From the NCBI RefSeq assembly GCF_002797915.1, contig NZ_PGTY01000001.1, forward strand, positions 1,240,001 to 1,304,000: a DNA stretch of 64,000 bases, written 5' to 3'. Both the position numbers and the translations under genes were made by a program. Within the stretch, counting starts at the first letter, position 1; every line of letters starts with the position of its first letter. Positions 47,317 to 56,396 of this stretch are shown one piece after another. This stretch comes from Yoonia maricola (lineage in GTDB: Bacteria; Pseudomonadota; Alphaproteobacteria; Rhodobacterales; Rhodobacteraceae). The notes beneath the pieces are model-generated. The model did no database searches and had not been told where the DNA came from. It worked only from the letters and a program-made list of their open reading frames with translations.

Positions 47317-48195
47317 ATGTTTGCAGCCATCCCCTTCCCCGATATCTCACCCGAGATTTTCTCGTTCACCGTCTTTGGACGCGAGATCGCGCTGCGTTGG
47401 TATGCGATGGCCTATATCGTGGGGATCGCGATTGGCTGGCAGTTGATCAAACTGGCGCTGAACCGGCCGCATCTGTGGGGCAATGGGCCGCCGATGAAGG
47501 TGGCGCAGTTGGAAGACCTGCTGACCTATATCGTCGTCGGCGTCATCGGTGGCGGGCGTCTGGGCTATGTCTTCTTTTACAAACCCGCCGACTTCCTGGC
47601 CGCCCCGTTTGATATCTTCAAAATCTGGGAAGGCGGGCTGTCATTTCACGGTGGTTTCCTCGGTGTCGTCGTCGCGGTCTATCTGTTCAGCCGTCGCCAC
47701 AAAGTTCCACTGCCCGATCTGGCCGATATCATCGCCGTCGCAGCAACCCCTGCGGTGCTGTTGGTGCGCGTCGCGAATTTCATCAATGCAGAGCTTTGGG
47801 GGCGTCAAACCGATGTACCTTGGGGGGTCATCTTCCCCGGTCAAGCCGCACAAGCCTGCGCGACCGCCCTCGAACCCTGCGTGCGCCACCCCTCGCAACT
47901 CTATGAAGCAGGCCTTGAAGGGTTACTTCTCGGTACAATTCTTATACTTCTCGCCTTCCGCTTTAGCGCACTCAAGAAACCGTGGCTTCTGTCCGGCGTC
48001 TTCTTCATGGGCTACGGCATCGCCCGCTTCCTTGTTGAGTTCGTCCGCCAGCCTGACGCGCAATTCGTCAGCCCCGGCAACCCGCTGGGCCTGGCATTCC
48101 ACATTGATGGCTTTGGCCTGACCATGGGGCAAACTTTGACCCTGCCGATGATCCTTGTTGGCCTTACAGTCGTCGTCATGGCCGCGCGCCGATGA
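47317..48195 (+). CDS. lgt: Prolipoprotein diacylglyceryl transferase Lgt
   Basis: 292 residues from ATG 47317 with an AAGGAATGC site; the frame is open to 47248 but that part is unlikely. About seven hydrophobic helices. The Lgt signatures are WEGGLSFHGGFLG (catalytic H region), RVANFINAELWGRQTDVPWGVIFP and RHPSQLYEAGLEG. It transfers diacylglycerol to the lipobox Cys of lipoproteins. First gene of lgt-methyltransferase-pgeF. Confidence 0.96.
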   Translation: MFAAIPFPDISPEIFSFTVFGREIALRWYAMAYIVGIAIGWQLIKLALNRPHLWGNGPPMKVAQLEDLLTYIVVGVIGGGRLGYVFFYKPADFLAAPFDIFKIWEGGLSFHGGFLGVVVAVYLFSRRHKVPLPDLADIIAVAATPAVLLVRVANFINAELWGRQTDVPWGVIFPGQAAQACATALEPCVRHPSQLYEAGLEGLLLGTILILLAFRFSALKKPWLLSGVFFMGYGIARFLVEFVRQPDAQFVSPGNPLGLAFHIDGFGLTMGQTLTLPMILVGLTVVVMAARR

Positions 48196-49250
48196 CCGCA
48201 TTGGGTGATCTTCTGGCCGCACGGATCGCCCGAACCGGCCCGATCAGCCTTGCCGATTACATGACCGATTGTCTGATGCATCCAGAGCATGGGTATTACG
48301 CAACACGCGACCCCTTTGGCGCGGCGGGTGATTTCACGACGGCACCCGAAATCAGCCAAATGTTCGGCGAACTTATCGGCCTGTCACTCGCGCAAGCATG
48401 GATGGATCAAGGTCAGCCCAAACACATTACGCTAGCCGAGCTTGGGCCGGGCCGCGGCACATTGATGGCCGATGCCTTGCGCGCCACCAAAGCGGTGCCA
48501 GGATTTCATGCAGCACTTACCGTCCACCTTGTCGAAGCCTCGCCGATCTTGCGCGCTGAACAGGCCAAGCGGATCGCGGATGCGCAGTGGCATGACAGTA
48601 TCGCAACCTTGCCCGACGCCCCGCTTTATCTGATCGCCAATGAATTCTTCGACGCCTTGCCGATCCGACAGTTCCTGCGTGACGGTGACGACTGGCGCGA
48701 AAAGATGATTGGTACGACCGATGGTCGGCTGAGCTTCGGCCTCTCCGCTGCGGCACCAATCGCACTGTTGGAGGGCCGGTTGGCCGATACAAAAGACGGC
48801 GATTTGGTTGAACATTGCGCAGGGTTGCCCGCCATCACATCAACCATCGGCGCGAAGATCGAAAGCCATGGCGGCTGTGCTGTGATCATCGACTATGGTG
48901 ACTGGCAATCGCAAGGCGACACATTGCAAGCGCTGAAATCACAAGACCGTATAAATCCGCTGGCAACGCCAGGTGAAGCAGACCTGACCGCACATGTCGA
49001 TTTTGCCGCCATCGCTGCAAACGCCGGCCCAGCGAAATTCAGCAGACTAACGCCGCAGGGCGTTTTCCTTGAACGGCTTGGCATCACCCAACGTGCACAA
49101 ACGCTTGCCCAGAGCCTGTCCGGCGATGGGCTGACGTCCCATATCGCAGCACATCGGCGCTTGACCCATCCGGCGGAAATGGGCGACCTTTTCAAAGTGA
49201 TCAGTATCTATCCGTCCACCGCCAATCCGCCACCGGGGCTAGAGCCATGA
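48192..49250 (+). CDS. MidA/NDUFAF7-type SAM-dependent methyltransferase
   Basis: 352 residues. SLADYMTDCLMHPEHGYYATRDPFGAAGDFTTAPEISQMFGELIG and LAELGPGRGTLMADALRA (the SAM motif) are diagnostic. LYLIANEFFDALPIRQF and VIIDYGDWQSQGDTLQA follow. Mitochondrial homologs methylate an arginine of complex I subunit NDUFS2; bacterial roles are inferred. ATGA overlaps on both sides couple it to lgt and pgeF. Confidence 0.92.
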   Translation: MTALGDLLAARIARTGPISLADYMTDCLMHPEHGYYATRDPFGAAGDFTTAPEISQMFGELIGLSLAQAWMDQGQPKHITLAELGPGRGTLMADALRATKAVPGFHAALTVHLVEASPILRAEQAKRIADAQWHDSIATLPDAPLYLIANEFFDALPIRQFLRDGDDWREKMIGTTDGRLSFGLSAAAPIALLEGRLADTKDGDLVEHCAGLPAITSTIGAKIESHGGCAVIIDYGDWQSQGDTLQALKSQDRINPLATPGEADLTAHVDFAAIAANAGPAKFSRLTPQGVFLERLGITQRAQTLAQSLSGDGLTSHIAAHRRLTHPAEMGDLFKVISIYPSTANPPPGLEP

Positions 49251-50002
49251 CGCTCGACATTATCACCGACCCGCTTCTTGAAGGCATGCGACACGGGTTC
49301 TTCACCCGGTTGGGTGGTGCATCCTCTGGCGTGTTTTCGGGGCTCAATTGCGGCTACGGCAGTTCCGACCAGAAAGACATCGTTGCGATCAACCGGTCAC
49401 GTGTTGCAAGCATTCTGGATGTTGCCACAGATCATCTGGTGGGCGTGCATCAGGTTCATTCCGCAGATGCGATCACCGTGACCACACCCACCACGTCAAC
49501 ACCAAAGGCCGATGCGCTGGTCACCGCCCAGGAAGGGATTGCCCTGTCGATCCTGACAGCGGATTGCCAACCGGTACTTTTCGCCGACACCAAGGCGCGA
49601 GTGATCGGGGCTGCGCACGCGGGATGGAAAGGCGCATTGCACGGTGTGCTGGAAGCCACGGTCGCCAAGATGGAGGGGCTGGGCGCATCCCGCGACAACA
49701 TCGCGGCGGTGATCGGACCATCGATCAGCCAACCCAACTATGAAGTCGGACCAGAGTTCCGTGATAGCTTTGTTGCCGCAGACGCCAGCTTTGATCGGTT
49801 CTTTCTGCAAGGGCATGATGACAGATTCCACTTTGATCTGCCGGGTTTTGGCCTCTACCAGCTACAGCAAAGTGGCATCAAATCAGCATCATGGACGCAT
49901 CACTGTACCTATGCCGATCCAAAACGATTCTTCAGCTATCGTCGGTCCGTGCACGAAAAGCAGGCTGACTACGGACGGCTGATTGCGGCAATCAGGCTCT
50001 AA
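49247..50002 (+). CDS. pgeF: Peptidoglycan editing factor PgeF (YfiH/laccase-domain family)
   Basis: 251 residues. The metal and catalytic residues sit in LVGVHQVHSADAI, ILTADCQPVLFAD and GAAHAGWKGALHG. The family was shown in E. coli to remove wrong residues from peptidoglycan precursors, and in other work to act on purine nucleosides. Its 4-bp overlap with the upstream methyltransferase supports a three-gene operon. Confidence 0.93.
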   Translation: MTLDIITDPLLEGMRHGFFTRLGGASSGVFSGLNCGYGSSDQKDIVAINRSRVASILDVATDHLVGVHQVHSADAITVTTPTTSTPKADALVTAQEGIALSILTADCQPVLFADTKARVIGAAHAGWKGALHGVLEATVAKMEGLGASRDNIAAVIGPSISQPNYEVGPEFRDSFVAADASFDRFFLQGHDDRFHFDLPGFGLYQLQQSGIKSASWTHHCTYADPKRFFSYRRSVHEKQADYGRLIAAIRL

Positions 50003-50023
50003 TCGCGCGCTGTTTAACTAAAT

Positions 50024-50040
50024 GAGGCAAGTCCTGCCTC
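50024..50040 (+). terminator. Weak terminator after pgeF
   Basis: GAGGCA, AGTCC loop and TGCCTC, then GGTTTGTTAACC. It lies 22 bp past the pgeF stop. The six-pair stem and short T content make it uncertain. Confidence 0.45.
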
Positions 50041-50240
50041 GGTTTGTTAACCTATGCAGGCCCCAATCACCCCACAACGATATCATTTATGTTTTATATC
50101 AGTGCCTTATTCCATTTCCTGAGGGTTAACGGTCTTGTCTCAGTGTTTTTTTGAAATCGCCAAAATCTCGCCAGTTTGATCCAGCAATCTGATTTCAATC
50201 GCGGCCAACAACGGTTGCAGTCAAAAAAAGAGGTATCACA

Positions 50241-50402
50241 ATGAAAAGCCGCTGGCAGAAATCGCTTGAAGCCGCCGTCGCAGAATATGACACCCCGATG
50301 CCATGGGCACGCGGTGACATTCGCAAAGCCATGATCGCACGCCGTGAAATGCAGGCGAATGATGACGCAAAGCCAAGCGCTGCGATCATACGCAGCGCCT
50401 GA
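50241..50402 (+). CDS. Small 53-residue basic protein
   Basis: 53 residues from ATG 50241, with an AAAGAGGTATCACA site: MKSRWQKSLEAAVAEYDTPM, then PWARGDIRKAMIARREMQAN and a short Ala-rich tail. It is amphipathic, rich in Arg, Lys and Ala, and has no signal peptide. It stands alone between pgeF and the Hint gene. The coding look is good (start site, regular codon use), but the function is unknown. Confidence 0.6.
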   Translation: MKSRWQKSLEAAVAEYDTPMPWARGDIRKAMIARREMQANDDAKPSAAIIRSA

Positions 50403-50613
50403 TCGATATTCGATGCTGTCCTGCGCCATTGCAGGGTCGCATGATCAAAGCAGGTGTTTCCACACATCAAGGCTGAACCTGTCTGTGTTGGGTCAGTATC
50501 TGGGCACATCGATCCGCATAGCTGTGACGCTATGTAATCCAAGGTAAATGTAATTATTGCGCAGTTGTTGTTGGTGGGACAGCAAACGACGTCAGACCCA
50601 AAGAGGCTTTCGC

Positions 50614-51402
50614 ATGGAACCGTCACCTTCGTCCCCACACGCAATTGATATCTATAGCCAACAGATCAAACAAACCCCGGCCCAGCGCCAGCATGCCAAG
50701 ACGCAAAGCGTCGATGTCGCACAGCGCAAATACGAGGTGATGTATCTGGATGCGCAAGGTCGCTTCAACGAATTCAACACCATTGCCCGCGCGCACCCCG
50801 CCTTTGAGGATGCTTTTGCCGCATTGGGACACAGCGCAATCGTACAAACACAAAACGGGCATATGTCCGTCGAAGATGTGCTTCCCGGAGATGAGATCCG
50901 CCTCTCTGATGGCAGTTATGAAGTGCTGCAATGGCGCGGCCGGATCACGCTGGGACCAACCCCTGCCGGTGTGACCAACGCCAAACAACCGATGATGACA
51001 CGCATTACCGGCGATGCGCTTGGTGATAGCCGCCCCGCGCAAGATTTGGTCTTGGGGCCGTCGGCACGGCTGCTCCACCGCGCCACCGGCATTCGCAAGG
51101 TCACAGGTGCTGATGCGGCCTTTATTCCTGCCGCAGATTTCATTGATGGCAATACCGTCCTGGGTCTACAGCCTGCGGCGCCGGTCAGTGTGTTCCAATT
51201 TGGCTTTGACACACAGCGCAGCCTGATGGTGAACGGGCTAGAGATTGAAACCCTGCACCCCGGTTCCGCTTTCAACCTTGGACTGCGTGGTGATGCGCTG
51301 CGCGAATATCTTTCGCTTTTCCCACATAAGCGCGGGTTCGAGGACTTTGGCCTCATGCACCACCCACGCCTGCGGATGCGCGACCTAGAGCTGCTGAGCT
51401 AG
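50614..51402 (+). CDS. Hint-domain (hedgehog/intein-type) protein
   Basis: 262 residues from ATG 50614 with an AAAGAGG site. The Hint part is at about residues 70-205: HSAIVQTQNGHMSVEDVLPGDEIRLSDGSYEVLQWRG, then LVLGPSARLLHR and IPAADFIDGNTVLGLQP. The first residue of the fold is Ala/Ser (HSAIVQT) instead of the catalytic Cys of inteins. There is no extein or domain fused after it. Roseobacters carry many such Hint_2 proteins of unknown role. The 3' end overlaps the convergent MATE gene by 18 bp. Confidence 0.82.
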   Translation: MEPSPSSPHAIDIYSQQIKQTPAQRQHAKTQSVDVAQRKYEVMYLDAQGRFNEFNTIARAHPAFEDAFAALGHSAIVQTQNGHMSVEDVLPGDEIRLSDGSYEVLQWRGRITLGPTPAGVTNAKQPMMTRITGDALGDSRPAQDLVLGPSARLLHRATGIRKVTGADAAFIPAADFIDGNTVLGLQPAAPVSVFQFGFDTQRSLMVNGLEIETLHPGSAFNLGLRGDALREYLSLFPHKRGFEDFGLMHHPRLRMRDLELLS

Positions 51403-52767
51403 ATCTACCGGGGCGATTTTCACCGATCGCCCCCAGAATCGCCACAAAAGCAGCACCGCAGCGACGGCCAGCCCAATCACAAGGCCCGACCAAAGGCCGA
51501 CCGCCCCAAAGCCAAGATTGAAGGCCAGCAGGTAACTCACAGGCAGCCCAATCATCCAATAGCTGACCGCGGCCATGACCATTGGCACTGTTGTATCTTG
51601 CACCCCGCGCAAGAGACCCAATGCAAGTACCTGCAACCCATCAACCAGTTGGAACAGGGCAGCTACCATAATCAGGCTTGCGCCAATGCGCAGCAACGTG
51701 GCCCGTTGAGGTTCATTGGGATCGATGAACAGCGATACCAGCGTTTCAGGCAAGGCCAGAAAAACAACCGACGTCAGAACAGCAAAAAGCGCCGACATCC
51801 CAATCGCCGTGATCCCGCCCCGACGCAAGGACAGCTCATCACGGCGGCCTAGCGCACGGCCCGCTCGCACAGTGGCCGCCTGACTGAACCCGATATGTAC
51901 CATGAACGTCAGACTGGCCAATTGGATCGCGATACCATGGGCGGCAAGTTCAATCGCCCCAATCCACCCCATCATGACCGCTGAGGCACTAAAAAGTCCC
52001 CCTTCCGCAAGCGAGGTCAACCCAATCGGCCAACCCAGCATGAAGACGCGGCGCAGGATTTCGGCATCACTGCGCCAGAAATTCTTGAACAGTTCAAACT
52101 GCGGCAGTTTCCGATTGATATAGAGGACGAGGATCAGCACCGTAATCACATTGACGCTCAGCGATGCGATGGCGGCACCTTGAATACCCAGCTCTGGCAT
52201 CCCGAAATTGCCGAAAATCAGCGCGTAGTTGATGAAACCATTCAGTACAGCCGTACCAATCGTCGCCCACAGGATAATCGCCGTGTGCTCCATTGCGGCC
52301 AAGAATGCTTTTAGCGTCCAGACCACCAGAGCCGGGATCATCTGCCAGATGATGATTTGCAGATAGATATGGGCCAAAGCCGCCACATCAGGGTCCTGCC
52401 CGATGGCGATCAAAATGTCCTCGGCCCAGAAAAACGGGATCGTCACACCAAGCCCGTAAAAGATCGATAGCCACAGCCCCATGCGTGTCACGCGACGCAC
52501 CTGCACATCATCATCTTCTTCAGCCGCTGCCGCGACCAATGGGGTGACAGCCTGCGAAAATCCGGCACCGACGATGAAAATCACAAAAAACAGCGTCCCC
52601 GCGATGGTCGACGCAGCAAGTGCCGTGACATCGTACCACCCCAACATGACGGTATCGGTGATATGGATCGCAAACTGCGCCAGATTGCTTAAGATCAGCG
52701 GCAGTCCTAGCTTCCAGATCGCACGGCTGTGGTCTTGATATGTTTGTGCGACAGGCTCCATAGACAA
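51385..52767 (-). CDS. MATE family efflux transporter
   Basis: 460 residues with about 12 hydrophobic helices. The MATE patterns are WKLGLPLILSNLAQFAIHITDTVMLG (helix 1), AGFSQAVTPLVAAA and LGWPIGLTSLAEGGLFSASAVMMGWIG. These proteins export cationic drugs or metabolites using Na+ or H+. The substrate is unknown. Convergent with the Hint gene, upstream of nothing apparent in the same direction. Confidence 0.93.
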   Translation of the reverse strand: MSMEPVAQTYQDHSRAIWKLGLPLILSNLAQFAIHITDTVMLGWYDVTALAASTIAGTLFFVIFIVGAGFSQAVTPLVAAAAEEDDDVQVRRVTRMGLWLSIFYGLGVTIPFFWAEDILIAIGQDPDVAALAHIYLQIIIWQMIPALVVWTLKAFLAAMEHTAIILWATIGTAVLNGFINYALIFGNFGMPELGIQGAAIASLSVNVITVLILVLYINRKLPQFELFKNFWRSDAEILRRVFMLGWPIGLTSLAEGGLFSASAVMMGWIGAIELAAHGIAIQLASLTFMVHIGFSQAATVRAGRALGRRDELSLRRGGITAIGMSALFAVLTSVVFLALPETLVSLFIDPNEPQRATLLRIGASLIMVAALFQLVDGLQVLALGLLRGVQDTTVPMVMAAVSYWMIGLPVSYLLAFNLGFGAVGLWSGLVIGLAVAAVLLLWRFWGRSVKIAPVDLAQQL

Positions 52768-52803
52768 AGGCTTAGGCCCGTTCCGCGCCCCGGTCCAGCG
52801 TAA

Positions 52804-53685
52804 TCAGATGCTGCGCAACACCAATTGGCTGGCAAGGATCAGCACAACACCACCCGCCAAAATCTCGGCCCAGGCCAGCGTGCGGGCAACAGCGGCGTAA
52901 CTGACCAGTTGCAAGGTGCTTTCGCGAAAGCCCACGGCAGCAAAGGCCACAAGTACGGTGATGCTGGCGGTGCCAAGCCCCATGATCAGCGCCCCGATGA
53001 TACCGGCCCAATCAATCTCCAGGCGCCACGTCAGGATCAGCAAAAACAGCGCGCCGGTGCAAGGCCGCACCGCAATTGTTCCAACCACGATCAATGCATC
53101 GCGCCATGACCGCACTGTCTCGGCCTGCTCCAATGTCGGGCCGTGGGCGTGACCGCAAGAGCCGCAAACCTCGCCATGATGATGCGCATGCGCGTGCTTT
53201 GGGCGCAAATGCCGGATGCCACGCACGATCAGCCAAGCCCCAACAGCCCCAATAAACGCATAACTCAGCGGCGCCAGCACATCATCGGCAACGCCCGTCA
53301 TCTGCGCGCGCCCCCAGCCGAACACAATAACCGCTGCATAGACAAGCGCGATGGCCGTCACCGCCTGCGCCAGTGACGCCCCAAGCGCCAAACCGGCCAA
53401 ACGCCTTGCGGGCACACGTGTGCCTGCGCCATAGCCACCAATCACCAGCTTACCGTGGCCCGGCCCAGCTGCATGCACAAAACCGTAAGCAAAGCATAAG
53501 CCCCAGAGGGTCGCCAGCGCCCCCGGCTCACCCGCGCGCAATCCGCGCAAGGCAGCCGCAATCGCATTTTGGACATCGCGTTGCGCCCCCGTCGCAAACT
53601 GCGTGACCTGATCCGCCCCGCCAAAGATCCACAGCCAAAGCGCTACCGCGCCTAACCCGGCAAGGATCAAAGCGGGCCAGCGCAT
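52804..53685 (-). CDS. Nickel/cobalt efflux transporter (NicO/RcnA type)
   Basis: 293 residues with six or seven hydrophobic helices. The metal-site motifs are FVHAAGPGHGKLVIGGY (HxxxGPGHGK type) and TIAVRPCTGALFLLILTW. A His-rich cytoplasmic loop (KHAHAHHHGEVCGSCGHAHG) sits between them and also has a CGSC pair. The genes for DUF1007 and this transporter overlap by 19 bp and form a recurrent pair. Nickel or cobalt export is inferred. Confidence 0.88.
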   Translation of the reverse strand: MRWPALILAGLGAVALWLWIFGGADQVTQFATGAQRDVQNAIAAALRGLRAGEPGALATLWGLCFAYGFVHAAGPGHGKLVIGGYGAGTRVPARRLAGLALGASLAQAVTAIALVYAAVIVFGWGRAQMTGVADDVLAPLSYAFIGAVGAWLIVRGIRHLRPKHAHAHHHGEVCGSCGHAHGPTLEQAETVRSWRDALIVVGTIAVRPCTGALFLLILTWRLEIDWAGIIGALIMGLGTASITVLVAFAAVGFRESTLQLVSYAAVARTLAWAEILAGGVVLILASQLVLRSI

Positions 53686-54317
53686 GTCACAACAATCGTA
53701 TCGGCAAAAGCATCGCCAATTTCCGGGAAATACTCATCAGGGCCGATGGCATTGGGGTCCTGTCCGTCCGTCAAACGCGCCGCCAACGCATATGCTGCAT
53801 CAAGATCAGCCGCGATCACCTCTACGGTGCAATCATCACGCCCCTCTATCAACACCGGGCGGCGCATATCATAGGCGGTGTAAAAAGTTGGGTCGTAAAC
53901 ACGGATTTGTACCGGCCCGTCTGGGTCGGGCAACACGGGCACGGGCCGCAAATGCACCTCGTGAAATATGCCATCTTCATAGGTCATCTGGTGGCCCTGC
54001 TTTTCGGCAAGCGCCAGCACCTCACCTTCCTGAGACACTTCCAGATCACCGTTATACTCTGGCGGCCACGCCGCAATCTGTGCGTCCAACAGCTGTTGTT
54101 CGGCCGCTGTCAGGACCAGATCACCATCCATATCAATGCCCAGATCAGTTGTGACCAAAAGCGAAAAGAAATCGTCGTAAAACCAATCCAGCTTGACCGC
54201 CATCCCGCCATCTTCGGCAAAGACGACAGTGACCTGCGCCTCCACAAAAACATGCGGATGCGCCGGGGTCATCGTCGGGGCGATCATCGCGGCAAGAAGG
54301 GGCAGTGTCAGACGCAT
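53667..54317 (-). CDS. DUF1007 periplasmic protein
   Basis: 216 residues. A signal peptide (MRLTLPLLAAMIAPTMTPA) is followed by HPHVFVEAQVTVVFAEDGG, the family start. LDWFYDDFFSLLVTTDLGID and VRVYDPTFYTAYDM-type segments follow. DUF1007 proteins accompany NicO transporters and may bind the metal in the periplasm; the H-P-H motif at the mature N-terminus fits that. It overlaps the transporter by 19 bp. Confidence 0.88.
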   Translation of the reverse strand: MRLTLPLLAAMIAPTMTPAHPHVFVEAQVTVVFAEDGGMAVKLDWFYDDFFSLLVTTDLGIDMDGDLVLTAAEQQLLDAQIAAWPPEYNGDLEVSQEGEVLALAEKQGHQMTYEDGIFHEVHLRPVPVLPDPDGPVQIRVYDPTFYTAYDMRRPVLIEGRDDCTVEVIAADLDAAYALAARLTDGQDPNAIGPDEYFPEIGDAFADTIVVTCAGPL

Positions 54318-54380
54318 CCCATCTATCTAGGACGGGTTGCCAATAGGCGCAATGGAGCCCGCACCAACATGCGCGGGCCT

Positions 54381-55991
54381 TCACTCATCACGCGTCAGCC
54401 AACCTTGGTAATGCACCATCAACGCGCCTGTCAGCGGCGCCTTCAACGCCACGTCGAAATGAAAGCGACCGTCGGCCTCGTACTCGCGCGCGATACTGAT
54501 GGGCAGCAAAGCTTTCGGAAAAGAGATCGGCCCCAATCGGCCAGAGGTCACGGGAAAATGCAACTGCCCATCCGCCACATGCAATCCCAGCGTAAAGGTC
54601 AGCAGGCCAAAGCGTTCGGTCATCCGCCCCTCGCTGACCTTCAAAAAGGACCAGAAGTGCTTGTCATCAAACTGCCTTTCCCACAATTCACCCCCGTTTC
54701 GCGGGGTCATTGTGACGGTCACTGGCGTGTCATCACGGGCAGGCGGAAACCCAAAAACAGCAGCAATAAAACGCGCCCAAAGCGACCCGCCCCGCGTCAC
54801 CTTCGCCCGCCCCGCCCACCGGCGCGGCGCAGGCACATCATGTAAATCACGCAAGCTATTTGGAAGCTTCACGTAATCCGCACCCAGAAAATCAGGAAAG
54901 AGCGGGACTATGTCTTCCACCACGACCTCGGTCTTGACCGCCAAATCCGCCATCCCCTCTTCCATCTGCGTCAGCGATACCACACCCACGGCAGGCCGCG
55001 CACCGGGTGCGACATCGTCTAGCGCACGCAAAACCGCCCGTGCCGGAACCGCCGGGATGAACGGCCCATCACCCGCGCGCGCGATCATACGCCACGTCCG
55101 GCGTTCCCATTGTTCCCCTTTGCGCACCGTGACTGCCACGCACATGCCCCCGACATCCGTGCCAAACCGCCAAAGCCGCTTTGACAGCCACAAAACCAGA
55201 CCGGCCAGCCACTCCGGCGCACCCAGCCCCAACCGCCCGCGCAGCCACGAAAACGCGGCAAGGGCGTGGTTCATCACCCCCAGTTCCAGCCCCGCACGAA
55301 AAGCAACGGTGCGCGCACAAAAGGCAGAGGCAAACAGCCCCTGATCAGGCACCTCAATAACCCAGCCCTTGCGCCGGATACCCTGCCCCAGATCAAAGCT
55401 GTCAGGTTGCGACCAACTGCGCTGCGTCATCATTGTGCCATCCACGGGCGCACACATCGGCTGGCCACATTGTGCCAGAATACTTTGCACCACAGACCGG
55501 CCACGCGGCGCGCGATTGCCCGGCAGGATTGCGCTGCTGATCGTGTCGATCTCATCTGCATCCTTACCCAATGCGGTCACCGCCGCAGAAGACAGCGCAG
55601 GCACACTGGATACACCCGACAGCACACAAACACCTGCAGCCTGCGCGGCCTCGTCCAGCACATGGATACCTGCACAAAACCGCAAATTATCTGCAAGATC
55701 AATATAATGCACGCCGGCTTGAATGCAGGCTTCAGCCAGAAGAAAAGGCGTATCACCATAGGCATGAAACGGACCGGCAGCATCCACCACAACCTCAGGT
55801 CCCAGCGCCCAAAGCGCTGTCAAATCGCCCGTGCGATCAAGCGTCAAAGGCTGCGCCCCCACCTCATCCGCCAGCGCCATTACCGCAGTGGCGCGACGTC
55901 CAGCCACAACCACCTCATGCCCGTCGCGTGCCAGTAACAGGACCAGGCGCGACCCGAAAACACCGGTGCCCCCAATCACCACAACCTTCAT
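54381..55991 (-). CDS. Saccharopine dehydrogenase-like NAD(P)-binding protein fused to DUF4166
   Basis: 536 residues. Residues 1-140 are a Rossmann domain (VVVIGGTGVFGSRLVLLLARDG, VVDAAGPFHAYGDTPF, CIQAGVHYIDLADN). Residues about 360-536 match a DUF4166 domain (FPDFLGADYVKLPNSLRDLHDV, GGELWERQFDDKHFWS, ERFGLLTFTLGLHV). The middle, about 240-320, has hydrophobic stretches and may contact the membrane. The substrate is unknown. It shares a 4-bp overlap with the DCC gene and is the last gene of a four-gene operon. Confidence 0.85.
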   Translation of the reverse strand: MKVVVIGGTGVFGSRLVLLLARDGHEVVVAGRRATAVMALADEVGAQPLTLDRTGDLTALWALGPEVVVDAAGPFHAYGDTPFLLAEACIQAGVHYIDLADNLRFCAGIHVLDEAAQAAGVCVLSGVSSVPALSSAAVTALGKDADEIDTISSAILPGNRAPRGRSVVQSILAQCGQPMCAPVDGTMMTQRSWSQPDSFDLGQGIRRKGWVIEVPDQGLFASAFCARTVAFRAGLELGVMNHALAAFSWLRGRLGLGAPEWLAGLVLWLSKRLWRFGTDVGGMCVAVTVRKGEQWERRTWRMIARAGDGPFIPAVPARAVLRALDDVAPGARPAVGVVSLTQMEEGMADLAVKTEVVVEDIVPLFPDFLGADYVKLPNSLRDLHDVPAPRRWAGRAKVTRGGSLWARFIAAVFGFPPARDDTPVTVTMTPRNGGELWERQFDDKHFWSFLKVSEGRMTERFGLLTFTLGLHVADGQLHFPVTSGRLGPISFPKALLPISIAREYEADGRFHFDVALKAPLTGALMVHYQGWLTRDE

Positions 55992-56395
55992 GGCAATAAC
56001 CGCGCCCGGAACGCAGGATCAGGCAGCGCGCACATATCACCACGGCCAAACATCGCATAGCGATTGCGCGCAACCCGCTGATAGAGCCAATCGCGCACCG
56101 GGCGTGGCAGGATTTTCAGCAGGGCGAATATTCGTCCCATGCCGCCAGATCGCTGGCCAACCCGGATCAGCGCATCGAAATCACGCCAAACGGTGCCATT
56201 TTCGATAAACAGCCACGTGTCCGGATCAGCAGCATTCAACCCATTCTCGCGCATCAACGCCGCACCCGTGTCCGACTGGATCGGCGCAATCCTGATCTCG
56301 CCCGACTGGTCCAAACGGTGGATCATCCGCGCACCCCAACTGCATAGTGCGCAGGTGGCGTCCATGACAGCGATGGGGGCTTGCGGTGCGGTCAT
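55988..56395 (-). CDS. DCC-family (DUF393) putative thiol-disulfide protein
   Basis: 135 residues. The near N-terminal MDATCALCSWGARMIHRLD carries a CxxC pair in the family position (DxxCxxC). ALIRVGQRSGGMGRIFALLKILPRPVRDWLYQRVARNRY is the family C-terminal helix pair. The Gly usual after the first Asp is Ala. The function is unproven; a redox role is inferred. It sits one base after the dioxygenase stop. Confidence 0.85.
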   Translation of the reverse strand: MTAPQAPIAVMDATCALCSWGARMIHRLDQSGEIRIAPIQSDTGAALMRENGLNAADPDTWLFIENGTVWRDFDALIRVGQRSGGMGRIFALLKILPRPVRDWLYQRVARNRYAMFGRGDMCALPDPAFRARLLP

Positions 56396-56396
56396 C

